Shown: positions 22,899-35,070, numbered from the stretch's first letter. The stretch: 64,000 bases of DNA from Datisca glomerata (GCA_003255025.1 QANY01009387.1:620001-684000); one strand, 5' to 3'. The notes: a model not told the origin generated them from the letters alone. Numbers and translations are program-made.

Positions 22899-24002
22899 CA
22901 CACAACTGGAAAACTTTTTATTCATAGCATTAGAATATAGCGTTTTTAATTGTGTAGATATCTTTTAAACATTAAATAAATGGGTTTTTAATGAAAACGC
23001 TTTAAACTATGAAAAACGGTCAAAACAGTGATTTTCACGAGGTGCTGATTAAAGACGCTCATATTTTTTCATTTTTGTTCAACGCTTTACCCATTCCCCT
23101 CAAAACGAAAATACTCCAAAAAACTTCAGAGTTTTTTTTTGGTTGATGGTGATTGTGTAAGTTTTAAAACTCGGGGTGCTAAATGAAAACTGAGTAGTAA
23201 TTAATACATGACGCCTCATTGTAATTTTATTTTAAATGATCGTTTGTTTCTCATTGTAATTTTATTTTAAATGATCGTTTATTATGTGAAATCTATAATA
23301 ATCATCGTAATTAAATTGTTGATAGTTGAATTAGTAAAAATTATTTTGATAAAAAATATGATTGATACATTTAATTAAACGTTGAGATTAACTCGGTTTT
23401 TGCTGCATTTGTACCCGAAAAAGCAGCCATTTTGACCGACATTTCTTTTGGACTCATTTTTTTGAGTCACCTTACTAGGCCAGCGCTTGGCGCAATGATG
23501 CTGGATACCATATTGGATTTGTGTGGAATATGTGTCAATATGACATTGAGTGAATATTATGTATATTTGAATGAATATTTTAGTAATTTTTACGGTTTGA
23601 CTCAAAATCAATTTATCTCATAACATTATATTTTTAAGATGAAAGTATATTTTAACACCGTTTTAATAGAAGTTTGGATGGATGAGGGTTTGTTGATTAA
23701 CTGAAAAAGTTTAGGTACAATAACAAGGATATTGAAGTTTAAGAGCGTAAATTAATCCGCGTTAAAGTTGAGAGTCCATTAGAATAATATGGCTTCATTT
23801 TTATTCCTAACTTTGTTTGTCAAAACTTTTGACATGCATATAATTAAGTCCTTATCATCTATCCATGAGTAAAATATTATAAATATAATGGCAGATGAAA
23901 ATGTAAACTATAACTTAACACAATTGATCAATCTAGTTAGCAATGTGTCAAGTAAATAAATGTCTTTGAGTTAACGACTTGTCGTTAGCATAGAGGTTTG
24001 TG
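22899..24002. other. AT-rich DNA; contains short 36-bp tandem duplication
   Basis: At about 23217-23283 a segment, cattgtaattttattttaaa then tgatcgttt, is present twice in tandem. At 22924-23030 tagcgttttt/aaaacgct motifs recall the CACTA subterminal repeats. No gene supported. Confidence 0.4.
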
Positions 24003-24427
24003 TGGTGTAAATGATTTTTTCAGTATAAAAAAGTTTTTTATGAATGAATAACAAAAAAAATTTAGAGATAGAATGAGAGAATAAAGACACCATAATTTAT
24101 GGGAAAAACCTTTAAATGAAAAAAAATTACAGGAAAACTTTTGATGTTATATTGTATTTTAGATTTTACATCATTGTATCGGTCTCAGTATCCATTTATG
24201 TTGTTACACATGGCTTTATTCATAGGCTTTCTACTGATTATAGAATATAATCAAATCCCATAAAAAATAAGATTATCAGATTATTCTCCTAAAATTGAGC
24301 TTGTCAACATTAACAACTAAGTAAATCTTGACCGTATGATCAATCTAATAGTCTTGATTAACTTCTCTTTAGATTGTCACGTTGACAAGTCATGTATTTT
24401 CGTCTAGTTGGTCTCCTCTTCATAAAC
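24003..24427. repeat. LTR-like direct repeat, left copy
   Basis: Aligns over its length with 28011-28443 with scattered substitutions and small indels. Similarity ends abruptly after cttcataaacg. Confidence 0.65.
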
Positions 24428-24989
24428 GTCTCCCATTACACTCAACATAATTTTATTCGTTAAAGTGTAATGATTACTATTACGTCTGCCAGTTTTCTTT
24501 TCTCACCCGCTTCTTGGAAACATGCGACATATTTTTTCTAGACAACTTCTTGCTTGTTCGTCGTCAGTGGTGGTTTTTCCTTTTCTGTCTACCATTACGT
24601 TATTCTGTTCTCCTTTACAAATTGCTTTGCGGTTGTCGAGCAACTTTTTGGTCAGTTTACTGTTTATGATGATTAATCCTCCTTCATTTGTTGTTATGTC
24701 TTTTCGTTCCTTTCAATACAGGCTCATTGATAGAGTTTTTTCCAATTTCTTCACTATATACTCATTGAAAGAGTTTTACCCGTTTTCCTCACCACATGCT
24801 CATTGATAAAGTTTCTCCCGTTTCTTCATTTTTCTTTTCTTTCTCTCGTACTTTAAGATTTGTGACAAAAATGTTGTACAAGAACAATAACATAATGATT
24901 TCTTGAAATGAGTAAGGAGTGAGTGTACCATTTCATAATTTCATCATAAGGGTTCGAGAGTATGACTTATAAATTGTCCATTCCAAAGA

Positions 24990-26095
24990 CTTACGTTTAA
25001 ATAAAGAACCATGACCCCGTCTTCATTCTAAGAGAAAGACTTACGAACTGTCCACTCTCAAGGACTTAGCTTCAAATAAAGAACCATGACCCCATTTTAC
25101 TTTTAAAAAACATGTGCAAATTTTTTCTCGTTTTCCATGTTACAGACTCATTGGTAGAGTTTCTCCCGTTTTCATATTTTTCTTTTTTCTTCGATAAAAA
25201 AGAATCACTTTGTTTGTGCAAATTTTCTTCTATTGTACTCTCTTTTTTGTTGTACTTCATTAAAAAACTTAGCGAAATTTGGGGATTAAAATCGATATTG
25301 TGCCGACTTCAAGCTTTCAACGAAATTCATTCTCAAACACTTATGAAACTTTTGGCTCCAAGTTCTCTTGAGAATAACTGTTTCTTTCTGGTTGTGAAAT
25401 CCGTTTCCGAGGATAAGTCTTTAATTTCGTATAGAGGTAAAGACTTATGAACTGGTTGTTCCTAAAGAATCACTTAGGTTCAAATAAAGAACCATGATAC
25501 CATCTTCATTCTGGAGAAACTTATGAACTTCCTGTTTTATAATGACTTAGGTTCAAATAAAGAACCATGACCCCGGTTTCATTATGAGATAATGACTTAT
25601 GAACTACCTGCTCCCAATGGCTTGGGTTCAAATAAAAAACCATGACCTCATTTTCTTTGAGAGAATGACCTATGAATTACTCGCTTATAAGATTTATGTT
25701 CAAATAAAGAACCATGGCACCGTATTCATTTGCCCACTCCCAAGGACACAGGTTCAAATAAAGAACCATTGTCTCATTTTTTTAGAAACCTATGAATTTT
25801 CCGCTTCCAAGGACTTAGGTTCAGATAAAGAACCATGACCCCGTCTTCATTCTAAGAGAAGAACTTACGAACTGCCCGCTCCCAAGGACATAGGTTCAAA
25901 TAAAGAACCATGGTACATTTTTCTTTGAGAGTATGACTTATAAATTGTCCGCTTCCAAGGACTTACGTTCAAATAAAGAACCATGACCCCGTCTTCATTC
26001 TAAGAGAAAGACTTACGAACCGTTTGCTCTCAAGGACTTAGCTTCAAATAAAGAACCATGACCCCATTTTACTTTTAGAAAACATGTGCCCCTAT
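24990..26095. repeat. ~75-bp tandem repeat, about 11 copies in two blocks
   Basis: The core ttcaaataaagaaccatg recurs at about 24996, 25071, 25478, 25551, 25626, 25699, 25752, 25820, 25892, 25968 and 26043, mostly 72-76 bp apart. Each core is followed by accccgtcttcattctaag-like and gacttacgaact-like blocks. A ~150-bp two-unit segment at 24960-25110 recurs nearly unchanged at 25925-26095, so copies were moved as pairs. Non-repeat DNA (25110-25460) separates the blocks. Confidence 0.85.
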
Positions 26096-26204
26096 TTTCT
26101 TCGAGTTATTCGCTTCCATAGACTTTGGCTTTTGCTTATTTTGTTCAAAGCTTTATGACGTGTCCGTTCTCAAGGACCTAGGTAAAATGACCCTATTTAT
26201 TTTC

Positions 26205-26480
26205 CATATTTCCAAGAGAAGATTTTTCTCGTTCTCAATATCTTAGGCAACAAGACCGCCGATCTTTAATTTTTACATTTTAGAGAGAAGGTATTTCCCG
26301 CTCTCAAGGGCGTAGGTTAAAGGACCACCGACCTTGTTTTTCACATTTTAGAGAGAAGATTTTTCCCGCTTTCAATGGTTTAGGCCAGAAGACCGCCCAT
26401 TTTTAATTTTCACATTTTAGAGAGAGTTTATTACACTCTTAATGGCTTAGGCCACAAGATCGCCGACCTTGTTTGTTGCA
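26205..26480. repeat. ~74-bp tandem repeat, about 4 copies
   Basis: Units contain tttagagagaag, ttttcccgct(c/t)tcaa(g/t)g, ttaggc/ttaggt and gaccgccgacctt blocks. They share the gct(c/t)tcaagg...ttagg phrase with the preceding 75-bp family, suggesting common origin. Confidence 0.7.
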
Positions 26481-26699
26481 TCGAAGAAGAGAGAGGTAGA
26501 GAGTTGCCACTAAATATTTGTCTTGTAAGTTCAGGTTAACTTTGCTCTAAAGCGGTCTGCACGTACCATGCCATAGATTTTACTCGAAAGCCCCAAATTG
26601 AATTCCAAATTTTTTCCAAGAAATTGATTTCCATATCTTATAACATATGATTCACCAAGTAATTGGCTTCCAATTGATACAACATAATTTTCGAAATCG

Positions 26700-27720
26700 T
26701 TGGTTCCGCATAATCTTCTTTCATGAACAATCTTTATGAAAATTATCATAACCTTTGATTGGGAACTCCAAATCAAGCTCTGAGAAATTCTATAGGAAGT
26801 AGACATCCATATCTTTCCAACAATATATAATTTGTTATGTAATACTATCTAATCCATACAGTATAAAAATTAAATATGAAAGTGTGAATAGCCTTACTTT
26901 TCTGAGCAATATGTACAATAATTACCGCAACTTTGGATAGAAAGCTACAAACTGAATTTCGTACAATTCCCCCAAAAGTATACTTTCATATATTTATGAG
27001 GGTATACGAATTTCATGTGATTCTCTTCCAGCAATATGGTTTAATTTTGAAAGTGACTGTTTTGCATAATCTGCTTTCCTGAAAATTATTATAACTTTTG
27101 TTCGGGAGTTCCGAATCGAGTTTCACAAAATTTTCCAAGAAGTAGATGCACATATATTTCTAATGATATGTAATGTACTATGTAATTCTATTTAAATTGA
27201 TACAGTTCGAAAATTAAATTAAAAGAGCGTGAATATGTTTACTTTCCTGAACAGCACCAACAAAAACTATCATAACTTTTTATCGAAAGCTCCGAATCGA
27301 TTTCCGTACAATTATCCAAAAATTAGACTTCCATATTTTTTGGATGATATTATTTTCCATGTAATTCAATTCCATATAGTACAGTTGAATTCTCGAAATT
27401 GAATGTTCTGCATGATCTCCATTCCTGAACAACCTTCACAAAAGTTAGCATAACTTCTACTCGGGAGCTCTGAATTGAGTTTCGTAAAATTCTTCAAGAA
27501 ATATACATCCATATATTTCTAACGATGTATTATGTATCATGTAATTCTGTTTAAATATATATAGTTTAAAAATGAAGTTTGTGTAATATGAATATATTTA
27601 CTTTCTTGAATAGCATGTGCGAAAACTACCATAACTTTTGATCGAAAGCTCCGAATTGATTTTCGTAAAATTCTCTAAAAAGTAGACTTTCATATCTTTA
27701 TAATGATATAATATTTGCCA
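26700..27720. repeat. Satellite-like ~176-bp tandem repeat, about 6 copies
   Basis: The landmark cataacttttgatcgaaagc followed by tccgaat(t/c)ga recurs near 26745, 26915, 27088, 27270, 27448 and 27628, that is every 170-182 bp. Each is followed by gtacaatt(c/a)..caa(a/g)aagta and catatatttctaatgatat blocks. Neighbouring units are diverged. The unit length lies in the range of plant centromeric and other satellites. Confidence 0.8.
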
Positions 27721-27734
27721 TGTAATTCTCTTCC

Positions 27735-27950
27735 AAAATTTTCCATCTCCGTATTTGGTTGCCGTACTCATAGTCATTTCCGTTTCCATTTTCGTTGTCG
27801 TTCCCGTGGTCGATGTCGTACGCGTTTTCCGTATTTGGTTGTCGTACTCATTGCCATTGCCGTTTTTGGTTGCCGAACTCATTTTCATTTCCCTTTTTTC
27901 TTTCGCTTTCATTTCTACTTGCACTTTCATTTTTGAGGGGGCGTTTGATT
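27735..27950. repeat. Short GC-richer minirepeats (ccgtatttggttgccgtact)
   Basis: Three imperfect ~70-bp units carry ccgt(a/t)tttggttg(c/t)cg(t/a)actcat followed by ttccgtttcc-like pyrimidine runs. They produce long but meaningless open frames on both strands. Confidence 0.6.
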
Positions 27951-28010
27951 TGATTTGAAGAGTTTTGGAAGGGATTTCTCGAGTTTTTCTCACTCCCAAT
28001 GAAAGCACTA

Positions 28011-28443
28011 AAATGTAAAAGATTTCTTTGGTATGGAAAACCCTCTAGGAATGAATAATAAATATAATAATTTAGGGAGAGAATGAAAGAATAAAAACAC
28101 ATAATTTATGTGGAAAACCTTTTAAGGGAAGAAATATCACTCGAAGACTTCTGATGTTATATTGTATTTTAGGGTTTTACATCATTGTATCAGTCTGAGT
28201 ATTCATTTATGTTGTTACATATGCCTCTATTTATAGGCTTTCTACTGATTACAGAATATAATCAAATCCCACAAAAAATGAGATTATCAGAATATTCTCC
28301 TAAAAATCGAGTTTATCAACATTAACAACTAAATAATTCTTGATCGTTTGATCAATCCAATGGTCTTGATTAACTTTTCTTTGGATTTTCACGTTTTCAA
28401 TTCGTTTACTTTCGTCTGGTTAGTCTCCTCTTCATAAATGCCA
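28011..28443. repeat. LTR-like direct repeat, right copy
   Basis: Partner of 24003-24427, same orientation. Followed by 130 bp of unassigned DNA before the TRIM. Confidence 0.65.
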
Positions 28444-28574
28444 CGTTGATCCTATGGTTCTTGCTTTATCTTCTATTCAATGGTGTCTCTAGTCTAGATC
28501 TTGTCACGTGTTATGTGAGATTTTGGTTGGTCATGCAGTATGTGATATTACTGCAGATTTTTTAAAGTAAATTG

Positions 28575-29018
28575 TGTTGGGTTATCCCACATCGGTTGTG
28601 GAAGAGAATGATAATCAGTTTATAAGTATGAGAAAAAGTCTCACCTCTCAAATTAACTTTTGGGGTTAAAAATACCCAACAACACCAAATACTGGTATCA
28701 AAGTCATGTCTAAGTTTATCCAACAAATCTTCACTTCAATCTAGGTGAAGTGAGTTGTTATCTCCTTGACTCACGACCTGATGTATGACGATCCGGGTGC
28801 GAGTCGATGGTTATTCAACTTAGAACCCGATGGTTGCTTAATCCGGGTAGAGTGAGTCAATGGTTATCCGACTCAGGACCATATGTGTAACGGGAAATAT
28901 TGTTGGGGTTATCCCACATCGGTTGTAGAAGATACTGGTAATCTGTTTATAAGTGTGTGAGAAATGCTTACATCTCAAGCTAGTTTTTGGAGTTGAGAAG
29001 GCCTAACAGTACCCAACA
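28575..29018 (+). mobile_element. TRIM (terminal-repeat retrotransposon in miniature), complete, 444 bp
   Basis: The LTRs are 28575-28681 (107 bp) and 28901-29018 (118 bp). Both start tgttggg(g)ttatcccacatc and end cccaaca. Eleven bases after the first LTR lies tggtatcaaagtcatg (28693), a good match to the initiator-Met tRNA primer-binding site (tggtatcagagc). A purine-rich aacgggaaat precedes the second LTR. The 219-bp interior has no coding capacity, as in all TRIMs. A target duplication is not clear: the flanks are aattg and attac. Confidence 0.9.
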
Positions 29019-29835
29019 ATTACGGAAATTGTAGTATTTAACCATTCTAGTAGGGTGCTATAGTTTTTAGTTATTTTTAAAAATAATTAAGTTAATAACT
29101 AAGTTAGTTTGACCATAACTTTATATTTCCACTCCACCATTCTCTAAGACAATTAATATTAATATATTTATTATATATTAAATAAATGACTAAACATAGT
29201 CATGTATCATGTAGAAGTAATCTTTAGATTTTTAAAAATCTAACTGAATTGTTCTTTAACAGATTTCAAAAATGTTCTTTAAGTTTTCTTATCTAATGGA
29301 AATAAAATTGTGAGACTAATAATACCAAAAATTAGTAAGAAAAAAAGTATATACATGATATATGTAAAAAAAAATCTGATTATCACTAATAATACCAAAA
29401 ATATTGATTTAACACACTTTCATTTATGACACAAAATTCACAATGTTATTATGTATATGAGATATGTCGTATGACAAAATAGGAATAATATGACCTATGT
29501 AATTATTTTCATTACTTATATCTAACATATTTATTGGTCTATTTTATTTCTATAAATACTTCATTAATTAATGAAAATAATTATTTATAAATATATTCTG
29601 TTATAATTAGTTACATAATTTTTTCCGTTAAATGCATGGTTTTACGGGGAATTAGTTGTGATTTTTAGATAAGTACATATTTAATAATAAAATAAATAAA
29701 TATAAATACAAAACNAGATAATGAAATATATATATTTATATGGATTACAATAATTATTTATATAAAGATTAAACTATTTAAGAATATATAATAATTATGC
29801 ATTAAATTATTCAAAAATTCATCATTACTATGATA
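29019..29835. other. AT-rich DNA, no gene seen; one ambiguous base
   Basis: Very AT-rich. The single N of the window is at 29715. No features recognised. Confidence 0.5.
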
Positions 29836-29840
29836 ATAAT

Positions 29841-32484
29841 GGTTATGGGTGTTTCCCCGAAAATGACTCAACAACACATGTCAATAGGGGTGAAAAAATT
29901 GTTACCGAACCGAACAAAAAATGATCGGTTCGGTCGGTTATAAAAGTTAACTCGGTTTGGTTCAAAAAATATTACTGACGAACCTTAGTTTCGGTTCAGT
30001 TCAAAAAATTATGTGATTTTGGATCGAACCGAACCGAACCGAACCTCCTATACAAAACGACGTCGTTTTATACCCCAATGATGTTTCTCTTCTATTCTCT
30101 TCAATACGAAGTTTGTTTTACATCTCTAACCACATATATAAACTGAAAAATTAGGGTCAGCCTCATTTTTTCCTTCTCTCAAAAGACAAAAATGCAGTAG
30201 TCCTCTATATCTCTCTCATTTTCTCTAGGTTTTACGAATCTCCTTCACGAGCTGCTTCTTCTTCGTGAGTTCTTCTTGGAGAATCCTTGAAGCTGAAACC
30301 TCTTCGCGAAGTCCTAGAGGTTTGTGTGAATCGCGAACTGCTTCTTCTTCTTCAATTCTTCGCAAAATCACGATCTGCTTCTTCTTCTTCTTCTTCTTCT
30401 TCTTCTTCAGTTCTTCTTCGTGATTCCTTCTTCCTCGCAATTCCTTCTTCACGTTTTAGATCTGTTTACTAATTTATATTTTGATTTACTGCTATGCATT
30501 CTGATTTGCTCTATGTTTATATCTATTTGTTGCTCTTCGGATTCATGCTCTTAGTCTATTGGATAGGGTTAGGCTGATCATTACATTTACTCCATCCCTC
30601 TGATTCCTTCTTTACTTTTTAGATATGGTTTTACTGATTTACCTTTAGATTTGCTGCTCTGCGTTTTGATTTGCTTGGGTTAATTTACATTGTTTGTGGA
30701 GATTTTCTGTCTCGTTACAATTTTTTGAGCATTTTTCTGATTCGTAATACTAATTTCATGAAATGATTTGTTTTCTGATTTGTATGGAATGTGAAACGAT
30801 TTGTTTTTTGAGCATTTTTCTGAAACAATTTATTTTATGAGCATTTTTCTTTCTGATTTTTCTGAATCTCTGCGTTTAAGATAGGTGTTTTTTGTCTGAT
30901 CTTCTGCATTAGGAATTTGTGATTTTCTGCATTTAAGATGGGTGTTTAAAATGAGTGTTTTTGTCAGATTTTTCTGAGTTGTGTTTGTGTTTCAATCTTC
31001 TTCGTTATGGTTGAAAGTTGAACCTCTGTGAAGAACAACTATACAGGTGTGCAAACTGAAGAACCGAATGAACCAAATCATAAGTCACGGTTTGGTTCTC
31101 ACGAGACTCATGGTTCGGTGTAGAACAAAACTGTGAATTTCAATTCGCTTTGATATTTGCCCAAATAGCCGATCGAACCAAACTGTGATCACCCTTACAT
31201 GTCAAGCCACATTAGGGAGCTCCAGGAGAAGGGAAGTTTCAAAGGAAATGAGCTCACCTTACCGAGTCAGTATTAAAGGGGCACGCTTTTTTTATTTTTA
31301 ATATAGGACAAAAGGAGTGCAAGCTATGCAAAAACGGAGGAGGTGCTCATCCTAGAGTAAACGCCCGATCATCAAAAGGAATCGAAACAAGGGGGTATAT
31401 GTTTTACCCATACGGAGAGCAACTTAAAGAGGGTACCTTAGACACATATTTGAGCCTCTTTTAGCCCTACCGTCCACCTCATCATCATAATGGAAAGGGG
31501 TACTTTCGAGCTGATGTGTAACGGATCAAAGCGACCGTTAGTCGGGCTGATCTGTGATTGGTCAAGGCGACCGAGAGGACACATACCTCGTCCATCTTCC
31601 TTAAATGGGCAAGACTCAGATACTGCATGCGAGCAGATCCCACGTTAGCCCCAAGACGAGTAAATGCTTGAGCTTAAGTGAAAAGGGCCTCCTCCCCCCG
31701 CTGGTATTTTGCCTGTATGGTGTTTACCGGGGGGGGGGGGACCCTCGATCCGGAAGGTATGCCACTATCGGCTACTATCTATCTATACATGTCTGTCTCC
31801 CTTGAAAGCTCCTGGTGTTGCGACTATCACCGGTAAGTTGCATCGGATCAACATCGAGATTAGAATCAACTGCAAAAGCAACTAAGTCAACGCCTATTTG
31901 CTCCGGATCTACTGGCCCGGACGCTTGAATCTATTCCACCGCAAACAACCGAATACACGTGAGAGCAAGAATAGAGCACATAAGGGGAGCTCGAACAATT
32001 CTGAGTCTAAGGCCATCATTGCCCGTCGAAAGTAGCTCCCAACAGGCCCAATCCCCGTGACAGAATGCCAGATCAGCCTCTGAACCATCGCCTCAAAATC
32101 ATATCGACAATAAATGCTTATCGCTTTATGTCAAGATCACCTCATTTCTGTCCAATCAACGACTATCAAGATAGATTTTGTGTCTTACAAAGCTTCTCCA
32201 ACACACCTCCAAGAGGCTTCTTCGACACGTTTCCTCCTCTAAGACTTCAGGTATAAATACCCTCTCTACAAACGGTATAAGGTATACCTATTCTCCTTAA
32301 GAAAATTATGCCAAAATGTTAACAAAATACAAACTTCAGCATCAGAGGCCCTTAGGCGAGGCAACCACCCCTCGGTTCCGCTTTTGGGTGATTTGTTTAT
32401 GTTTTGCAGACGATGAGGTGGCAAGGAGCTCTTTCCGAAGGGGAGACTACTTAAGGATTATTGTTAAATTTTTCGACATCAACA
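29841..32484 (+). repeat. 5' LTR of LARD copy 1 (interrupted by hAT-like element)
   Basis: Without the hAT-like insert it is about 1.32 kb. Compared with it, the 3' LTR lacks about 0.89 kb (roughly 31252-32140). A g-run of about 12 bases lies at 31729-31740. A TATA-like caggtataaata is near 32250, before the R-U5-like tail. Confidence 0.75.
29885..31197. mobile_element. hAT-like non-autonomous element with perfect 8-bp target duplication
   Basis: Catgtcaa occurs at 29877-29884 and again at 31198-31205. The uninterrupted site is visible in the partner LTR near 35530 (acacatgtcacacc). Inside, the ends are inverted: taggggtga and taagggtga (reverse complement of tcaccctta). Eight-bp duplications and t/cagggg-type ends are typical of hAT elements. 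The left part has several cgaacc repeats (about 30025-30050). The interior carries a C/T-rich leader-like tract with (ctt)10 at 30378-30407, followed by T-rich intron-like DNA. No transposase. Confidence 0.75.
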
Positions 32485-33864
32485 GTTGGCGTCATTTGTG
32501 AGAACGATTGTAAAACCATCCCTGTTTAAAGCATTTGAAACCCATTTCTTTTATCAGGGAGAGAACATGTCAGTACTCTAAGCCGATGAAGTCCGAGATG
32601 AAAGGAAGGACCCACATTCCCCTGCTAGAAGGACATTCTGTCACCATGAAAATCACCCGACAAAGGAAAAATGACGCGACAGATGTAATCTCTGAGATGA
32701 CCAGGAAGGAGAGAAAAGGCATGCTAGTCACCGTTTGGGTCATAACGGTCTCTTGCACGGGAATGGACCTTCCCTACAACTCAAAGGCTCGCTGGCATAA
32801 TCACCAGGCATTCACGGAACCCTCAGGAAAAATCACCCATGGGAGGCAGGATGACCTCTTGACTAGGAGAGAGTGCCACCTCTTGGTGAAGCTGGGACCA
32901 ACATGAAGATAGACTTAAGATGGCTGGACTCTCCCTTTGTAAGGTTCTGATTAGGGTCATCACTAGAAGACAAAGGAGGAGAACAAAGTTGCCGGAGAGT
33001 AAACGAAGGCGAAGACCCCTAAAGGACCCTCCGAGGGTAGTATATGGGCAACATCGAAAGGTGGAGGAAAGTATCGACAGACTACCCTCCGTCTAAATCG
33101 TCGATGCCATTCTTGGCCATCAATGATTTTACAAAGCTCTAGTGCAGGTGAAAGGCAGTACTGATGAATGGGTCCTTGATCCTCCCCGCACCACGGGTGA
33201 GATACAAACCTGGGCTACGCGGCTTACAGTTCCCAAATCCTACTTCTGGTGAAACAGAAGGACGAAAGGTTTGACAAGACCAATGCACGGGTTCACGAGC
33301 CAAGCCTGGACATGAAGCCCAGATGAATGGATCAGGTTTTACTCCTACCAAGACCCCATGGGAGATGGATTAACCCACATGAAAGGAGCCTGTGACTGGC
33401 GCACCACCTAGGAAAGACATGAAAGACCAAGATGGTTGGTCGTACTCCCACCTGAACAGTCGGAGAGGAAGGATCAAGACGAACTCATATCTGCCTATGA
33501 ACAGAATGTGGAGCTCGTGAGGTCCTGCCATCAATGTGAAGATGCAACTCAGGAAATGAGGAGCCCACTAGTATTTGGGGGCATACTATAATCACGAAGG
33601 TAATTAAGATTTCTGGATGCTCCCATCCTAAAGGAGGCATCGAGACTGGAATGTATGAATTTAGTAAATGCATATAAGTTACAAAGATTTTTTTTGAACG
33701 ATTCTTTGCTTCGGATTTTCCCTAGCTAAGAGCAAAAGAAACTGATTTCTTTTAAAACAGTCAACTCCAAGGTGTAACAAACGACAATGATCGTGTGCTC
33801 AGCAACATTTATTAAATAAAAGAAAATGACCAACTCTTCTTCAATGTACGATGAATGATTAAAA

Positions 33865-35070
33865 AGTAATGTCTGCTGAGTATCTCAGCTCATATACGAG
33901 ATTAATGATCTAGCCAGAGTAGGTATGCCTGGTTAGATATCGATAAGTGATGTTTGTCGAGCACCTCGACTCACAGACGGGATCAAAGATCTAGTCAAAG
34001 CAGGCACACCTGCCTAGATATCAACAAATGATGTCTGCCGAGCACCTCAACTTGAAGACATGATCAATGATCTAGCAAGAGAAGACATGCTTGGCTAGAT
34101 ATCGACAAATTATGTATGCCGAGCACTTCAGCTCATAGACAGAATCAATGATCTACCTAGAGTAGACAAGCCTGGCTAGATATCGACAACTGATATTTAC
34201 TGATCATCTCAGCTCGTAGACGTAACTAAGAATCTAGCCAGAGCAGGAACGCCTGGCTAGATATCGACAAGTGATGTCTGCCGAGCGCCTCAGCTCGCAG
34301 ACGGGATCAAAGATCAAGCCAGAGCAGACACACCTGCCTACATATCGACAAATGATGTCTGCCGCCTCAGCTCACAGACGACATCAAGGATCTAGCACGA
34401 CCATGCACGCTTGACTAGATATCGATAAGTGGTATGCCGATCACCTTAGCTCATAGACGGGATCAAGGATCTAGCCATGGTAGGAACACCTGGCTAGATA
34501 TTGATAAGTGATGTCTACCGAGTATCTGAGTTGGCAGACGAGATCAATGATCTAGCTAGGGCAAGCATGCTTGTCAAGATATTGACAAGTGATGTCTGCC
34601 GAGCATCTCAGCTCGCAGACGAGATCAAGAGTATAGCCAGAGTAGACATGCCTGACTAGATATCGAGTAGTGATGTTCGCCGAGCTTCTCGGCTCGCAGA
34701 CAAGATCTAGCCAGAGCAAACACCCCTGACTAGATATTAAAAAGTGATGTATGCCGCGAGTCAAACATGATTAATGGTCTAGCCAAAGCAGGCACGTCTG
34801 GCTAGACATCAAGGTAAAAAGTGATGTCTGCCGAGCATCCCAGCTCGTCAGACGGGATCAATGGTCTAGCCAGAGCAGGCACACCTGGCTAGACATGAAG
34901 GTAAAAAGTGATGTCTGTCGAGCGCTCATGCTCACAGACGTGATCAAGGATCTAGCTAGAGCAGACACTTCTGTCTAGACATCAAGGAAAGATGTTTTTC
35001 AAACACTCATGCTCGTAGACGAGATCGTAGGTCTACCTAGAGTAGGCATGCCTGGCTATATATCAAGGAA
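33865..35070. repeat. ~81-bp tandem repeat, about 15 copies, hairpin-forming
   Basis: The landmark tgatgtctgccgagca recurs about every 80-82 bp (33870, 33951, 34032, 34112, 34194, 34274, 34355 and so on). Consensus units contain two hairpins: ctagccag...ctggctag (8-bp arms), and a gagc..cagctcg segment followed by cagacg. The same unit reappears at about 57765-57840 and 58130-58260 in LARD copy 2. Confidence 0.85.

Larger units (their letters stand above)
24003..28443. mobile_element. Unclassified LTR-like element: ~0.42-kb direct repeats flanking tandem arrays
   Basis: About 24003-24427 and 28011-28443 are direct repeats of some 425 bp. They share blocks such as gatgttatattgtatttta, acatcattgtatc, ataggctttctactgatta and cttgattaactt. 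The 3.6 kb between them contains no recognisable gag, pol or transposase. Almost all of it is tandem repeats of three kinds (next entries). This fits a non-autonomous LTR element, but TG..CA ends, a primer-binding site and a target duplication were not found, so segmental duplication remains possible. Confidence 0.45.

Noticed and set aside
27598..28102. 136-codon minus-strand frame and overlapping plus frames of 67-84 codons
   Set aside because: Generated by pyrimidine/purine-biased minirepeats with low-complexity products; no family match.
30225..30472. Poly-Lys and poly-Ser frames
   Set aside because: Low-complexity translation of the (ctt)n tract in the hAT-like element.
33865..35070. 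CRISPR-like regularly spaced repeats with palindromes
   Set aside because: Units are contiguous tandem repeats without unique spacers, inside a plant retroelement. CRISPR arrays are not expected in a nuclear genome.
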